Below, in pieces: positions 44,339 to 56,565 of a DNA stretch of 64,000 nt. Source of the DNA: Echria macrotheca (taxonomy: Eukaryota; Ascomycota; Sordariomycetes; Sordariales; Schizotheciaceae); NCBI GenBank assembly GCA_030411725.1, contig MU839831.1, forward strand, positions 1,426,001 through 1,490,000. The letters run 5' to 3'. Under the pieces are notes generated by a model. That model did not search any database and was not told the DNA's origin. It saw only the letters and a program-made list of their open reading frames with translations. Each line of letters begins with the position of its first letter. Position 1 is the stretch's first letter. Made by a program: the position numbers and the translations under genes.

Positions 44339-47038
44339 TCACCCAGGATTAGGGAGGGACTCCTTGCAGACAAGAAGACGCTGGTGCGCTTCTTGGAGAA
44401 GTTCCGAATGGGCCTCGGAAAAGATCGAGTGCAGAGCATCCAGTAGATCCGGCAAGCCTTCCCCCAGGTTCATGGAAGCCGCTTCGGTCAGCTCTGGAAG
44501 GTTGGCGACGCTCGACAGATATGCCACCACCCTCCGGTAGTTGACAGGGATGGACTTGGTCTGCCTCTCGGGACCGTGAAGGTGTGCCGGGGGCTCTTGG
44601 ATCGAGTCGTGACGGCTAATAGCGCGGACGTACGACCAGATACACAGGGCAGCGTAATACATGATCCATGGACGATGTGGGTCTGTTTCGTTTCGGCAGG
44701 AGTAGGACTGAACCTCGATAGGTGGCAAGTTGATGCCCCCGTCTTGTCGCTTGCGCTCGCTGGCACTTCTCCGTGGGTCCACAAGCACCCGGTGAAGTAG
44801 CTTGAAGGCATGGAGGACAGCGTGTCTTGTAGCCGGACTGGTCGCCCAGATCTTCATCCTCGCAACGACATTGGTGTAGTCCCGCACCGAAACCTTCCTC
44901 CCCAGCAGCCGCTTCACCCCAGCATACACCTGACAGTCGACAATATCGACATGAAGACTGATATGGGCGAGATGATAGAGCACCGCCGCACTCTGGATGG
45001 GCCCATTCGAGTCCGACCGTTGCGCCAGCGGGTCAGTGAGTGTTGGGCTGCCCAGTGCCCCCTGGGCAATGTCGAAACTCGTCTTCCAGTCCTCGAACGA
45101 CTTCAAGAGAATCTTCTTCCAAGTCTCCTGGGTCTCAGTCGACTGCGCCGACAGATCCAACCACTTCAAGTGTGTTTCCCGGTGACTGAGATGCCACCCC
45201 ACACTAAGCAGCCCTGACATGATGATCATGCGACCGAAAGAGTGCGTCTTGACCTCCTTTCCATGAAGCGCGCGTTTGAGACCGTCGAGAAAAGAAATGC
45301 TCTTCACACCGTACATGCGGAAGTTCTGATCGAGCTGGCGCACCGTATCCGGGTTTGATGCTGTCCACAAGTTGTCATCGCATGGCAGCGGTAGCCGTAT
45401 CTCGTGCGGGGCCATATCTGCACTGTGGCCGAACATTGCAGCATGGATGATGTCGAGCATAAAGGCAGCAAAGACAACCCTATGCATTGCTTCCGTCTCA
45501 GCCCAGCGGCTCCACCAGGTGCGCGAGTCCAAGCTGACGCCGTGCTGATGATCCGCCGACGCCACCTCGGGCGGCGACTCGCTTCCAGACCGGCCGATCA
45601 AAGGACTGCCTCGGCGAAGCAGCGTCAAAGCAACAGAGTGATAGATGTGGGCTCGCTCGTGGAGGCGGCGCGAAGAGTACATCTTCTCGTAGAATTCGAG
45701 CAACAACAATGCTTGGGCAACCCAGAGCCCGACTGGGGGCATCGCATCCTCGGCCGACAGAATCTCGGATCTCACCCCGAGGATGAGCACGTCGGCAAAC
45801 CCCCCATACTCTGAGAGACTGCCACTAGAGTCCCTACTTCGTAAAGAGGCAGCGCCGAGCGCGATCATGACCATCAAGAGGAAGAGCGAGCACCGGTTGC
45901 ACGAGAAGGTCGGTTGGTGGACGATGGGAAGCCGTGGCGAGACGTGCTCCCAGTATTCTTGCAGGCAGTCGCGCATCATCTCGACGTTCAGGGCGGGCAT
46001 GTCGCCGCCGCTGTCGTGGACAAGGTTGGCGATCAGGGATTCGTTCTTTGGCTGCTTCTGGCGGAAACTCTGGAACCACCGCAGAACCTCCTGTCGTCGG
46101 AGCTCGCTGATGAAGTCGTCGCTCTCGACAAAGCGTGGGGGCGTCTCGAGCTGTGATCGACCGCTCGTCAGGGATTCGTAGTCGTAGTGGATGTTGTTGT
46201 TGAACGTAGACTCGAGACCTCCGTCGAGGAACGGCAACTGGTAGTCAGGAAAGCTCTCATAGCCGGCTTGCGGGTTAAACAGCCATGTCGAGAAGTTTAC
46301 CCGGGATATCTCCTCATGGGAGAACTCCATGTTGTGGTACGAAACCACCGGTTGCTGTTCCTGGATGCGTGGCCCCTCGCGAGGGTAGTAGCCTGGCTTT
46401 GGCCGGATGACGTTGCAAGCTGCCATGTCAGGCACCTGTGGGGCCCAGCCGGGCGGCGGCTGGTGAGAAGGGTGCTGCTGATGCTGATGCGACATCCTGG
46501 GCGCCGGCAACAGCGGTGGTGGATGGGTGGTGGAATCTGGAGTCAACAGAATAGCGGCGTCGTGCGGAACACTGGCAAAGGCTGGCCTGGGCTCGACACC
46601 GACGGTGGGGGAGACGACACTGGGGGCGCTGGTTGAACCCGGAGGGGAGGGACCCCGTGGCGCACTGAAGCTCGGCACGCGGTTCCTCGGGATATACGAG
46701 GCGGAATGACGCTTCCGGTGACGAGCTAGTAGGTCTGCTCGAACAAACTTTTGCTCGCAGCCGGCGACGTCGCACTTGAAGATCTCCTTGGGGGCATCTG
46801 GAGACGGTCAGCTTCAGAAAGAGCGGGTCCGGCGCACAGTGCGCATCAGACAGGAACGGGCGATCGCACGATTGAGCTGGTGCCGCTGGAGATGCTCGGC
46901 CCTTGAGTACAGCTTGTCGCAGCCAGGAAAGTCGCAGCTGAAGCGTCTGGGCGCGCCCTTGCGGCTAGCGCGCTTGTAGACGGCCGAGGGCGTCGAGACG
47001 TTGACGGGGACGCCATTCTGGTCCTGCGGGTTTGTCAT
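44339..47038 (-). CDS. C2H2 zinc-finger transcription factor with MHR domain
   Basis: Exons 47038-46870 and 46797-44339 encode 875 residues. Two tandem fingers lie at about residues 35-57 and 65-87, each C-x4-C-x12-H-x3-H. The 72-nt intron splits the codon for the last His of finger 1 (C|AT), which supports the splice. A proline/serine/His-Gln-rich linker follows (HQHQQHPSHQPPPGW), then a fungal-specific transcription-factor domain (about 260-560) with HVSPRLPIVHQPTFSC and a long helical C-terminus. C2H2 plus MHR is a common regulator layout in Pezizomycotina. It lies in tandem with the ABCC transporter upstream, a possible target. No pathway can be named. Confidence 0.88.
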
Positions 47039-48134
47039 GGCGATATCTGGAGCACGTCGGGAGGCAGACAGAGGTCGCTGGCGCGCCTAGCGCAGCAGGT
47101 GGAAAGACATCTGGGCGCGGTCGGGCACGGGTGGGCTGAGCCTCGGACGCGACGGAGGTGGTCGGGTTTCGTGCAACACGGCTCCGCCGGCGATGCAGAG
47201 GTGGGAATGCGGCACCGGTTATAGGTGTAATGGGGGATGGGACGAGGAGTAAAACTATGGTTGATGCTCATCCATCAATCGAGAATTGTTGCAGGTCCCG
47301 ACCGGGCGAAAATAGCGCGACAGGCACAGGGCACACACACAGGCTGACAGGGCCCTGCTCTGCGCGGGGCAGCTTCCCCAGACGACCCCCACGCCCTGTC
47401 CGCACTCTCATCTCCCACACCCCACTGCAGCTGCTGGACATCCACGTCGACGCACAGTGACCCCTCCATCTCGCATCGCCCAGTTTATCGGGCAGGCAAG
47501 CCGTGCAGCATGACAGAAGCATTCTCGCAAATCCCCGAAACGCCAGACCACGTGATCCCAGACGTCTCCTCGTCGTTGTCCTCCTTCCCTTGGCCGCACG
47601 TGGCTCGGGATGCGGTTCACACGGTTTCAGACAAGGAGTCTCGACAGTAAGGTTAACGAGGTACGGATTCCTTATTGTTAGCACTAGAGACTGGTGTAGG
47701 CGAGACGGGTGGGGTGAAGTCAGCTGTCCACTGGTTGTCAACTGCTGTGGGAGTTCGTTGGGCAGGAGCTGCCGACGGAGTTTTCCTTGCCAGTTGCCAG
47801 CGGCGTGGGGGTTGCAGCGCCATTTTACACCGGTTGCAAAGTCTCCCGTCTTTTTGCTCACCGGCAAATCGCTGTCGTCCCAAGCTGCAAAAATCATCTA
47901 CGCCATCTGCATCGTGGGAGATTCTGCGATAGCCACAATGCTTAGAGGCATGCCATGTTGATCGGCGACCCCCCCTGTCACACCATCGACGAGTCTGCCC
48001 CTGAGACAGAAAGGACGAATAAGACAACGTCGAACATCTGAGTTGGCTCTCGGTGGGTCAGTTTGGCTTGTGTCAACCAACAAAACTGATGCTTGTTATT
48101 TCTTCTTCTCAGGCCGCAGAACGACATCTTCCCA
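47039..48134. other. Intergenic between the C2H2 factor and ABCC transporter
   Basis: It holds the promoter of the C2H2 gene and the 3' flank of the transporter. The open frames at 47268-47961 on both strands have no family features. Confidence 0.4.
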
Positions 48135-51100
48135 TCAACCCTTGTTGACCACATTACCAGCCCCATTCCCGTTCCCAACCAGCCAGAGCTCTCTGAATCT
48201 CGACCCCTCGGTCTCGACCAGCGCGGTTGGCTTGCCCGATTCGACAAGCTCCCCCTTGTCCATGACCACCACCCTGTCGAAGGCCATCACGGCGTCCAGC
48301 CGGTGGCTGACCATGACAATCGTGTACCCAGCAAACTCGTCCGCGATGACCTTCTGCATCTCTCTCTCGGTATCCTGATCCACACTTGAACTGACCTCAT
48401 CGAGCAAGAGGATGCCGCCGTCCGTGTTGGCCGCCCCTTTGCCATACTCACCCTCGCGCTGCCGGACCCGCACCCGACGCCGGAGTACCGCCCGCGCGAG
48501 GCTGAACAGTTGTTTCTGGCCTTGCGAGAGCGTGTCTGCCGTCATACCCCCGCCGAGCCCCCCACGTTCCTCGACCACGGCCCAAAGACCAACCGTCTCG
48601 AGCACGGCACGGCACTCTGCCTCCGTCGACACGCCCACGGGATCAAGGTTGGCCTTGAAAGAGGTGCCGTCGGGCAAGAAGACCGCATCTTGGGGCACCG
48701 CAATGAGCCGCTGCCGAAGGACGCCGCGGTCAATCTTATGCAGTGGGATCCCGTCGATGGTGATACCTTCGGCACTTGAAGGGATAGGATCAAGGATACG
48801 GAGGAGAAGAAGCAGGACGGAAGATTTTCCACTGTTCGATGTAAGCTGTCAGAAGCGCACCATGCCGCGGGGTTACTTACCTGCCACTGCGCCCACAAAT
48901 TGCGACCTTTTCACCCGTTGCGATGTCTAGAGACAGGTTCTTGACGGCCAGGTGTGGCTCTTCGCGGACAGAGACAGATCCCTTCTCGCTAGAACTGTCG
49001 GCAGCAGCGTCCTCGGCCCTAAGACATATTAGTCACGGAGTGTCTAGGGTACAGAGTGCAGAGAGCTTACCCATAGCTGGCCGAAACATTCTCGATTCGA
49101 ATGCCGCCTTGCAGTGGCCACTCGGGGCCTGGCCGGACATCTTCACCCTCGCGATCTTCCGGCTTGACCCGCTCGCTAAAGCTCTTGAGTCTGCTCACTG
49201 CGCCAATCGATGTCTCGAACATTGTGTACACGACGATGATGTACACCAGCTGCTCGCCAAAGGACATTAACGTGACCAAGCTAGCTCCCGTAAACGCAGT
49301 GTTCGAACGGGTCTGGGTTGCCAAGATGACCACGGTGAAGGCGAGCAGGGCAACCACCATTTGCAGCGCGAAGCCGAGCCAGCGCTGGATCATGGACAGC
49401 AAATACATCGGTCGCTGCGACGTGTCAACGAGGCGGTTGTTGACTTCGATACTCTGAGACACCCAGCCAAAGGCGCGGAAGGTGGAAATGCCTTTGATCG
49501 TATCGATAAAGTGCGAGTAGAGCGGGCTCTTGGCCTCGAGGTCGAGCAGACGCATCTGTCTGGATGTCCGCAGGTAGAACTTCTGCAAGAGGAAGAGAAC
49601 GACGGCGAGGAACGGATAGGTAACGCACAGGAAAGGGGACGCCGTGGCAATGACAGCCGCCATACCAACAACGTTTGCCAAAATCAAAGCGATGTTGACA
49701 AGCGCCATGGGCAGCTCCCCATCGATCAACGTCATATCCTGCGAGAACAAATTGGTCACGACACCAGTATCCGTCGAAGTGAAGAACTTGAGCGGTGCCC
49801 GAATGACAGTGGCGAGCGCTTCTTTGTGGAGCCTCGAGCCCGACCCAAGAATCAGCACTTGGAAGCAGACAAGGCACATCAACACCAGCGAGGTGATGGT
49901 CAAGACCTCGAAGAGGCCGTACAGGCCATTGTAATACTCGTTGGAGTGTTTGGGGCTTGGCGAGCTGATGTCCTCCGACCAGAACTTGAGCCAGATGGTC
50001 ACGAAGTTGCCAAAGAATCCCCAGCCGAGGCCGAAGATGATGAATGAGCCCAGCGACAGTTTGTCGATCCGCTCAAAATAGTGCTTGTAGACGGCCCACT
50101 CGCCAAGCATCCGACCCTGATCTTTGATTGCGTCTTCATCGACAGATTTCTTCGCGGGACGGGCGACAACTTGCGGCTCAGCAGCCTCGACTTCGGCGGG
50201 GGAGATACCATCATCCGAAATATTACTGCTGGTATCCTTTACGCCGAGGCTGTGCACGTACTGCTCGTTGGCGAGGAGCTCCTGGAAGTTGCCCTGCTCG
50301 ACAATCGTACCCTCTTGACCAAGAGCAACAATATGGTCAGCAGCCGGGAGATGTCGGACAGAGTGGGTGCAGAGAACGACGGTGGCATTTCTGCGACGGA
50401 GTAATCCCTCAGGAGCAAAGATGCGGCGGAAAACTTGATCCTCGGTATCGGCGTCGAGACCGCTCAGGACGTCATCAAAGACGAAGAATTCGGCATCGAG
50501 ATAAAGGGCTCTGGCTATCGAGACACGCTGCTTTTGTCCACCGCTCAGCGTGATTCCGTTGCTGCCGACTTTGGTCTCGTCACCACGGGGCAGTACTGCG
50601 AGGTCCGGCTGGAGAAGGGTGGCTTCGACAACCTCGTTGTATCGAGTCTGATCGAAAGCAGAGAAACCGATGATGTTCTCGCGAATGGTTGAGTTGGCAA
50701 GATAAGGCGTCTGGTCGCAGAAACCAATCTTACGAGACGGACCGCCTCCCATCAGCACTTCACCTTGCGCCATAGGCGACTCGCCAAGTAGTGCCTTACA
50801 AAGCGTGGACTTTCCGGAGGCGATCGGCCCGACGACAATGGTAAGCCTTGATGGCGGAATCTCCAGATCGATATTCTTGAGAGTTGGTTTGTCCGTCTCC
50901 CAGCCAAAGTTTCCGCCAGTGATCTTGAAACCGGTGTTGCTCCCCGCCCGCTTCTTCTCATCCCAGTCTTCTTCGGAATTAGCCCGAGAAACGGCTTTGC
51001 GAAAGTCGACTCGGGCCTCGGCTTCGAGGAATGTCTGAATTCGGCCGGTACAGGTAAAGGCGGCCAAAACGGGAGGGATCCATTGAAGGAGATTGGAGAG

Positions 51101-52781
51101 TGGTGTACAGAGCAGCAGAATATACGACAGCGAGGTAAACATGGTGATGGGGTCGAGAAACTTGCTGGCGAAAGCGTACGTGATGACTGGCGCCAGACAG
51201 AGCGGTATATATCCGCACGTAACGCTGACGACGAGGAGTTGTCTGAACTTGTTGCCCGTTTTGAGCTCGTCAACCCGCATCGCCTGTATCGAATCTTCCA
51301 CAGGGCTCGCGAGCCCCGAGATCTTGAGTTGCTTCATCTGGGCAATTACATTGGATGTGAGCCCAACGCGCTTCTGAATCTTGTCCATCCAGGCCTTCTG
51401 CCGGGGTCCGACGTATCTCGCCGTGAAGGCACTGACGAAGGCGCTCAGAACAACGACAACCATGGGCGCAACGGATGCTACACCCAGATGGCGCGACAGG
51501 AGCCAACAGGCGACAGCAGCCTCAATTAGGTTAGACCAAAACTCGTGCAATGCCTGCCACCCCTTCACGATGCGCTCGATATCGACGCTCATCAGGGTCA
51601 AGGCGGCCGAGTCGTCCGAGACGGAAATCCTGGCCTCGGTCGTCTTTTTATAGACGGCACTCGCGAGAACGCCGCGTACCATGTAGACGGAGCGAATCAC
51701 GAAATACCAGTAAAACGCCATCGAGACAGCTATGCCCGTGAAGATGAGCAACGTCGCTCCGATGAGTCCGTAGCCGATATTCTTGGAAACCGTCTCCTCG
51801 GGCGCCTGGAGATAGTCCAGCAGAGTCTCGATGAGGAAGGGCTGGCAAAAGGTGAAGCCGATCAGGGCGATCCGTGGCGCAACTGGGAGGAGAAACGGGA
51901 CGGCCAGGCACTTGAACAGAGCCCTCGCCAAACCGTGTTTCTTATCTTTCAGATTGGACGGATCCAGGTACTTTTCAGCCTCAGCGTACAGGGCCTCGGA
52001 TGCTATGTTGGAGTCAAGTGGGAAGAGGTCGTCGAGGGTAAGGATCTTTTTGTATCCGTCCCGGAACAGGCGATTCAGCCAGGCATATGCGCCGAGACTA
52101 AAGACGCCGGCCGTTTCTTCTGGGCTGTGGCCCTTGATGTCCCACGAGATGACCCATCTCGTCTTTTGGGCCGACTCCAGCAGAAGGAGAGCAGCCTTGA
52201 CCCCGACGGTCGAGGTAAAGAGACGGGAAAATGTGATTTCCGCGGCTGTGGTCGATGCGAGCCAAAGGGTCCGCGTCTGGGCAATATCCAGGAGTAGCGT
52301 GACGAAGAGATAGCTGCTGAGCAAGATCGACGGTCTCAGCGCTCGGGAATGCTCCAGCGATGAGAGCGGGAGCATGCAGGCCGACGACACAAAGCTTAGA
52401 GCAGCAGAGGCGTTGAAGAAGGCCTCGAAACGTCCGGGGTGGACGACGCTGAGGACAAGTAGCGCCAGATTCAGTGCCGCGTACACCGAGATAACGGCCT
52501 ACAGTATGTGAGCCCTACTATAAACAAACCAGTCTGCAACCTAGAGGTGGAGTCCATGTCTCACTCACCAGTTTCAAGTACCGAAAGACATTTCCTCCAA
52601 TCAAGACTGGTCTGCGCGTATACAGATACAGTGCCCGGGTAAGCGACCCGGCGATGAAGACAGAGGCCGGGATGAGAGAGAAGAAGATCTTCTCAAAGCG
52701 GATGGTAAAGTCGAAATCATCACGACAACCCTGGATGGCGGGCCCGAAAAGCTCGTCGTCGGGACACGCCGAAAAGTCCAT
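48135..52781 (-). CDS. ABCC (MRP-type) full-length ABC transporter
   Basis: Exons 52781-52569, 52498-49071, 49018-48881 and 48831-48135 give 1491 residues. The order is an N-terminal TMD0-like region beginning MDFSACPDDELFGPAIQGC, TMD1, NBD1, TMD2 and NBD2, typical of fungal ABCC exporters. NBD1 has GPIASGKST (about 627), LSGGQKQRVSIARALY and FVFDDVLSGLD, with Asp in place of the catalytic Glu. NBD2 has GRSGSGKSS (about 1255-1263, interrupted by an intron within the loop), LSQGQKQLFSLARA and ILLLDEVSSSVD with Glu. Only the second site should hydrolyse ATP efficiently, the usual ABCC asymmetry. Probable function is plasma-membrane or vacuolar export of conjugates, drugs or metabolites. The start at MDFSACPDD is chosen over an upstream extension because this is the conserved opening of the family. 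Confidence 0.92.
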
Positions 52782-54120
52782 CTTGCGATCCTTCTGCGCG
52801 GGGTCGCGCCAAGACAGAGCGGTCGAGACCCGACTTGAAGCAGACAGCTGTGCTGTCAACTCCGCTGGGAAATATATGGCAATGGCTAGCACCAGGAGTT
52901 TTTGGATCCAGTCCAGATCGCGACGAGAAAAACAGACTCAAGAAGATTACGAGAAAAAAGAAAACAAGCCAAGACTCCAGGAATCAATCCGTCTTATTTT
53001 TGAAGTGAAAAATGTTTGGGTGACCGCCGATTGGGCGCGCCGGCCGGGTTCGCTTCCTTCGATGGCCATCCGGCAGCCGAAACGGGAAGGTCGGAAGGCA
53101 CTGGATGCCTGAAGAAAACCCGCGCGCGACCCCTTTTACCGCCGCGCCGCTTTTTTGCTGATGAGTGTGCGGCATCCCCGCCGCACACCGCACAGTTGAG
53201 CAACGGAGCGACGTTGACCATCGCGTATTTACCTCTTCGTAGCATGTGCATTCCCAGCAATGGTGTGCGTGACGCAGGTAGGTAGGTTAGAAGAACTTCA
53301 TTCAGAAAGGATCAAGGGTCGGGTAAAACACCTACCTAGGTACCCTGTGAGTTAAGATATTCCGATCATAGCAGGGCTTCAATCTCAGCCCAGCTTATTA
53401 AGGATTTCCAAGGTGAGTTGGGCAGACATTGACTTGAAAGGGCAGGCAGTTGGTGTACCCGAGGCAGAATCTGTACATGAACCATGGAGATTGATTAGCT
53501 CACCGAGCTTTGTTCCGTGGCTTTGGTATCATACTACACTCTGATATCTTTGCAGTACGAACCACATAATCGTGGACGAGGCGTGAAAGCCTTGTTTGTT
53601 GGGGAGACTTGCTGGTTGATATCGGTGCACATCGCCAACGGCAGAGGTTTCCATTCAATTCTTTAGAGCGACAACACCACGTTCACTGATCTTAGGGAGA
53701 CAACGCCGTGTATGTGGGTCACGGTGGCTTGCTTTCAGAAGCAGCCCGGTGCCCTTTATCTACAGCAAGACACTGGAAATTCCCAGAACATAGGAGAGAT
53801 GACAGAATGTGCGGATGACTATGCACCTGAATGAAAAAGGTTAGTTGCCCAATGTTCAATGACATGGTGTACCTGCAAGAAGGTATGTGGCTCTACGGGA
53901 CCGGATATAATGATTCAAGCGGAGAACAAGAGGTTACCTACCTATTTATCTACTTACGTATTTCACAGGTTGAAGATATAAGCAGGACAAACGGGACATC
54001 GTGGTCTCCCTGTTACCTCGGGATACATATAAAGATAGAAACAAGTTACAATTCTAGACGATATAAGTGGTATCCTGTATTGCCGGCCCCTACGTCTATG
54101 GTATCATGCTATGCAGGTCA
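52782..54120. other. Intergenic between the ABCC transporter and GCS
   Basis: No gene recognised. CACCTACCTAGGTACC lies at about 53329-53344. This marks the change from accessory to conserved genes. Confidence 0.4.
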
Positions 54121-55755
54121 TTAGTCAATGCGGCCCTTGCTCCGGGACCGAGGGGTGCTAAACCCATTAGTATGTGATGCTAGCCCGTTCTCCTTGGGAG
54201 ACTTCTCTCCTCCGACCTCCACCACGCTCATATCCATCCGGACTCGAAACTGGCGATTCCTCCAGTTCACTGTCGTCCCCAGCAGGACCGCCCAGGTCCA
54301 GATCGGCAGCGCGAGAAACTCCCTCCCCAGCCATGCCGCTAGCCATTCCCGGAAAGGCCGTCGCCTTGTACCCCATGGACGGCTGGTGCCGCGAGCAAAC
54401 GAAGGTGTGTCCTCGTCCACATCAATACTCTGACATTTCTGGAGCTTGCTGCTGAATGCCCGGTCTACCAGCATCCATACTGTCACCATGAACAGCCAGA
54501 TGCAACCCATGGCGAGCCAGGTTTGTGGGACACCGAGTTTCTGATGAGCCCAGGGCAGAGTCGTAACGGCAAAGGAGAAGTACAGGCAGCATAGCAGCGA
54601 CTCGACTCCCGGTTCGACAAGAGTAGCAGCCAGCACGGTCCATTTGCGAACCCGCAACCAGCGCACCCGGCGCGCAATGTACGCAGACACAGACATCCCC
54701 GACATAGGTTGGATGGCGAGTTCCCCAAACACGAGGCCATGGTTCTTGTAACCAGGCAGCGCCGACCTCCAGATCAGATCCCCAATGAGATGATCCTCGC
54801 AGATGTATGACGAGAAAAAGTCGATGCCTCGCCCCCGCGAAGCCTCGGATTCATCGAGGATCGGATTCTGAGCGGGATCCGTGAATCTGTCCAGATGCGC
54901 TTTGCGAAACATGTTGCTCTTTCCCACGATGCAGGGCGCGATGCCCACCGTATTGATGGCACTGTAAAACTTGGCGTGCGTGGTCGACATGAACATCTCC
55001 TCGATGCGTCCTCCGAAGTCGCTGGAAGATCCCTGTGCCGCCACGTTCCCTGACAAGAGAGACTGCGACTCATCCATGGCGTGACCCTCGATGTTGACAA
55101 CCACCGGCAGCTGGTGGACGAACTTGTAGGGTGTTGCTCGGCCTTTATCCCTGAATCCACACAGCTTGTCTACCATCCGGCCGATCGAGTTCTTGGCTGT
55201 CCATATGTTGCAGTCCACGATCCAGATGACGTCCCCCTTCGCTTCCCGGTAAGCCCTACTGATATTCCGGATCTTGGGGTTTGGTCCCAGGTTGTTGACG
55301 TGTCCACCGATTCCGTGAAGGATAGGATCGTCCTCTTCCACCAAAACCTTGGCGTCGAAGTCCGGGAAGTCGGCAACAACCTGCTGGAGGATCGGGTATG
55401 CGGGGTCATCGGCGGACTCGACGCAGAGACGGATCTCGAGTTTCGACCGAGGATACGCCAGTCTGAAGCTTGACGCCAGGCACTCGTAGAGGCCTATGTC
55501 CACGCCCTTGACGGGCCGGATAAGGGTAACATGAGGGATATCGTCTTCCGCCAGGGTCGGCGCAATCGGTGGCGGAAGCGGTGCGGAGTTGTGACGGAAG
55601 CTGCAGGGAGACGGTCAGCCAAAGAACCGGCTCGTGCGGCGCTGGCCGTCTCACATTTTGTAGGTTCCGATAATTTGGACGGTAAACACCACGCAGCTCC
55701 ATATCAGCAGGACAAGGGCTGCCCCTTGAACTAGGTCTAGGTCTGCTATCGACAT
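54121..55755 (-). CDS. GCS: Ceramide glucosyltransferase (GT21)
   Basis: Exons 55755-55655 and 55600-54121 encode 526 residues. The first exon supplies an N-terminal membrane helix (GAALVLLIWSCVVFTVQIIG). The catalytic part starts HVTLIRPVKGVDIGLYECL and contains ESADDPA, VWIVDCN-like IWIVDCNIW, the ICEDHLIGDLIW region with the conserved Asp, and RRVRWLRVRK (the (Q/R)xxRW motif of processive GT2/GT21 folds). Membrane segments follow in the C-terminal third. The enzyme transfers glucose from UDP-glucose to ceramide in the Golgi/ER, making fungal glucosylceramide for the plasma membrane and hyphal growth. The 54-nt intron breaks the YK-I-FRHNSAP junction in the expected cytosolic segment. The tail after about residue 480 is low-complexity and variable in the family. 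Confidence 0.92.
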
Positions 55756-56565
55756 TGGCACATCGTCGGAGGGCATCGACAGGCAGGAGGGAATCGCAAA
55801 GAGCAAAAAATTCAGACAGCAACGCGCAATCTGAAGCAGTCAAAAAGGAAATCCATACGGGACGAACGATTAAAGACAGGAGGCCGGGTCGCGCATTTTA
55901 ATCTTCGCAGGAAAGTGGAAATGGCAAGGCGAGGCGGATGCTTCGGAGGACAAGCGCGCGATGGCAGGAACACAAGCCAAGCATCTCCATGGCTCCAACA
56001 ACAATTTTCACGTCAGACTCAGACTGCCTGCCGAAGAGCGCCCGGCATTTCGGCGTTTGCCGCAACCTTCCCGCTTGCCCGCTCCAGTGGTTCCACTTGC
56101 CCAGCCCCACTTTCATGGTGCTACAAAGCTCTGACTTTTCTGCCGCTGCCCGAACTTTCCCGCCTTCCACTTCTCCATCACGACGAAAATTTTCGCCCAC
56201 GACGGATTTGACCCTTCCGTAAGCCAAATGGCTCTTCCAAACTCCCGGTGATCTTCTGTGGTCTGCTGGGTGATCCGGCTCTGTCAATTATCACCAGAAA
56301 CGGGTGAATGTCCCTCAATTGAGTAAGTCCCTCCTCGATCAGTTAGGTTTTTTTCCCCTTGGCGGGGAGCCGACCTCCCTGCTGCTTGCTATGATGACAA
56401 CACCTTATTTCATTGTGCTTAGAGCAATATGCTTCAGTGCATGCTCAATGAATGCCCAATCTAGACTACAACGGTATCTGAGCAAGCTTCACCATTGTCC
56501 AAGTGTTCAGCTGAGACACGAGATCTTTGCTAACTCTTGCAGCCTGGAATGACTGGGCATTAGAT
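55756..56565. other. Shared upstream region of the GCS and SEN2 genes
   Basis: A divergent promoter region of 0.8 kb. A TTGCAG acceptor at about 56542 just before the SEN2 start suggests a possible 5'-UTR intron in that gene. No other gene is seen. Confidence 0.4.

Noticed and set aside
28846..52781. Complete secondary-metabolite biosynthetic cluster
   Set aside because: No PKS, NRPS, terpene synthase, DMATS or recognisable RiPP precursor was found. Only tailoring-type, regulatory and transport genes are present.
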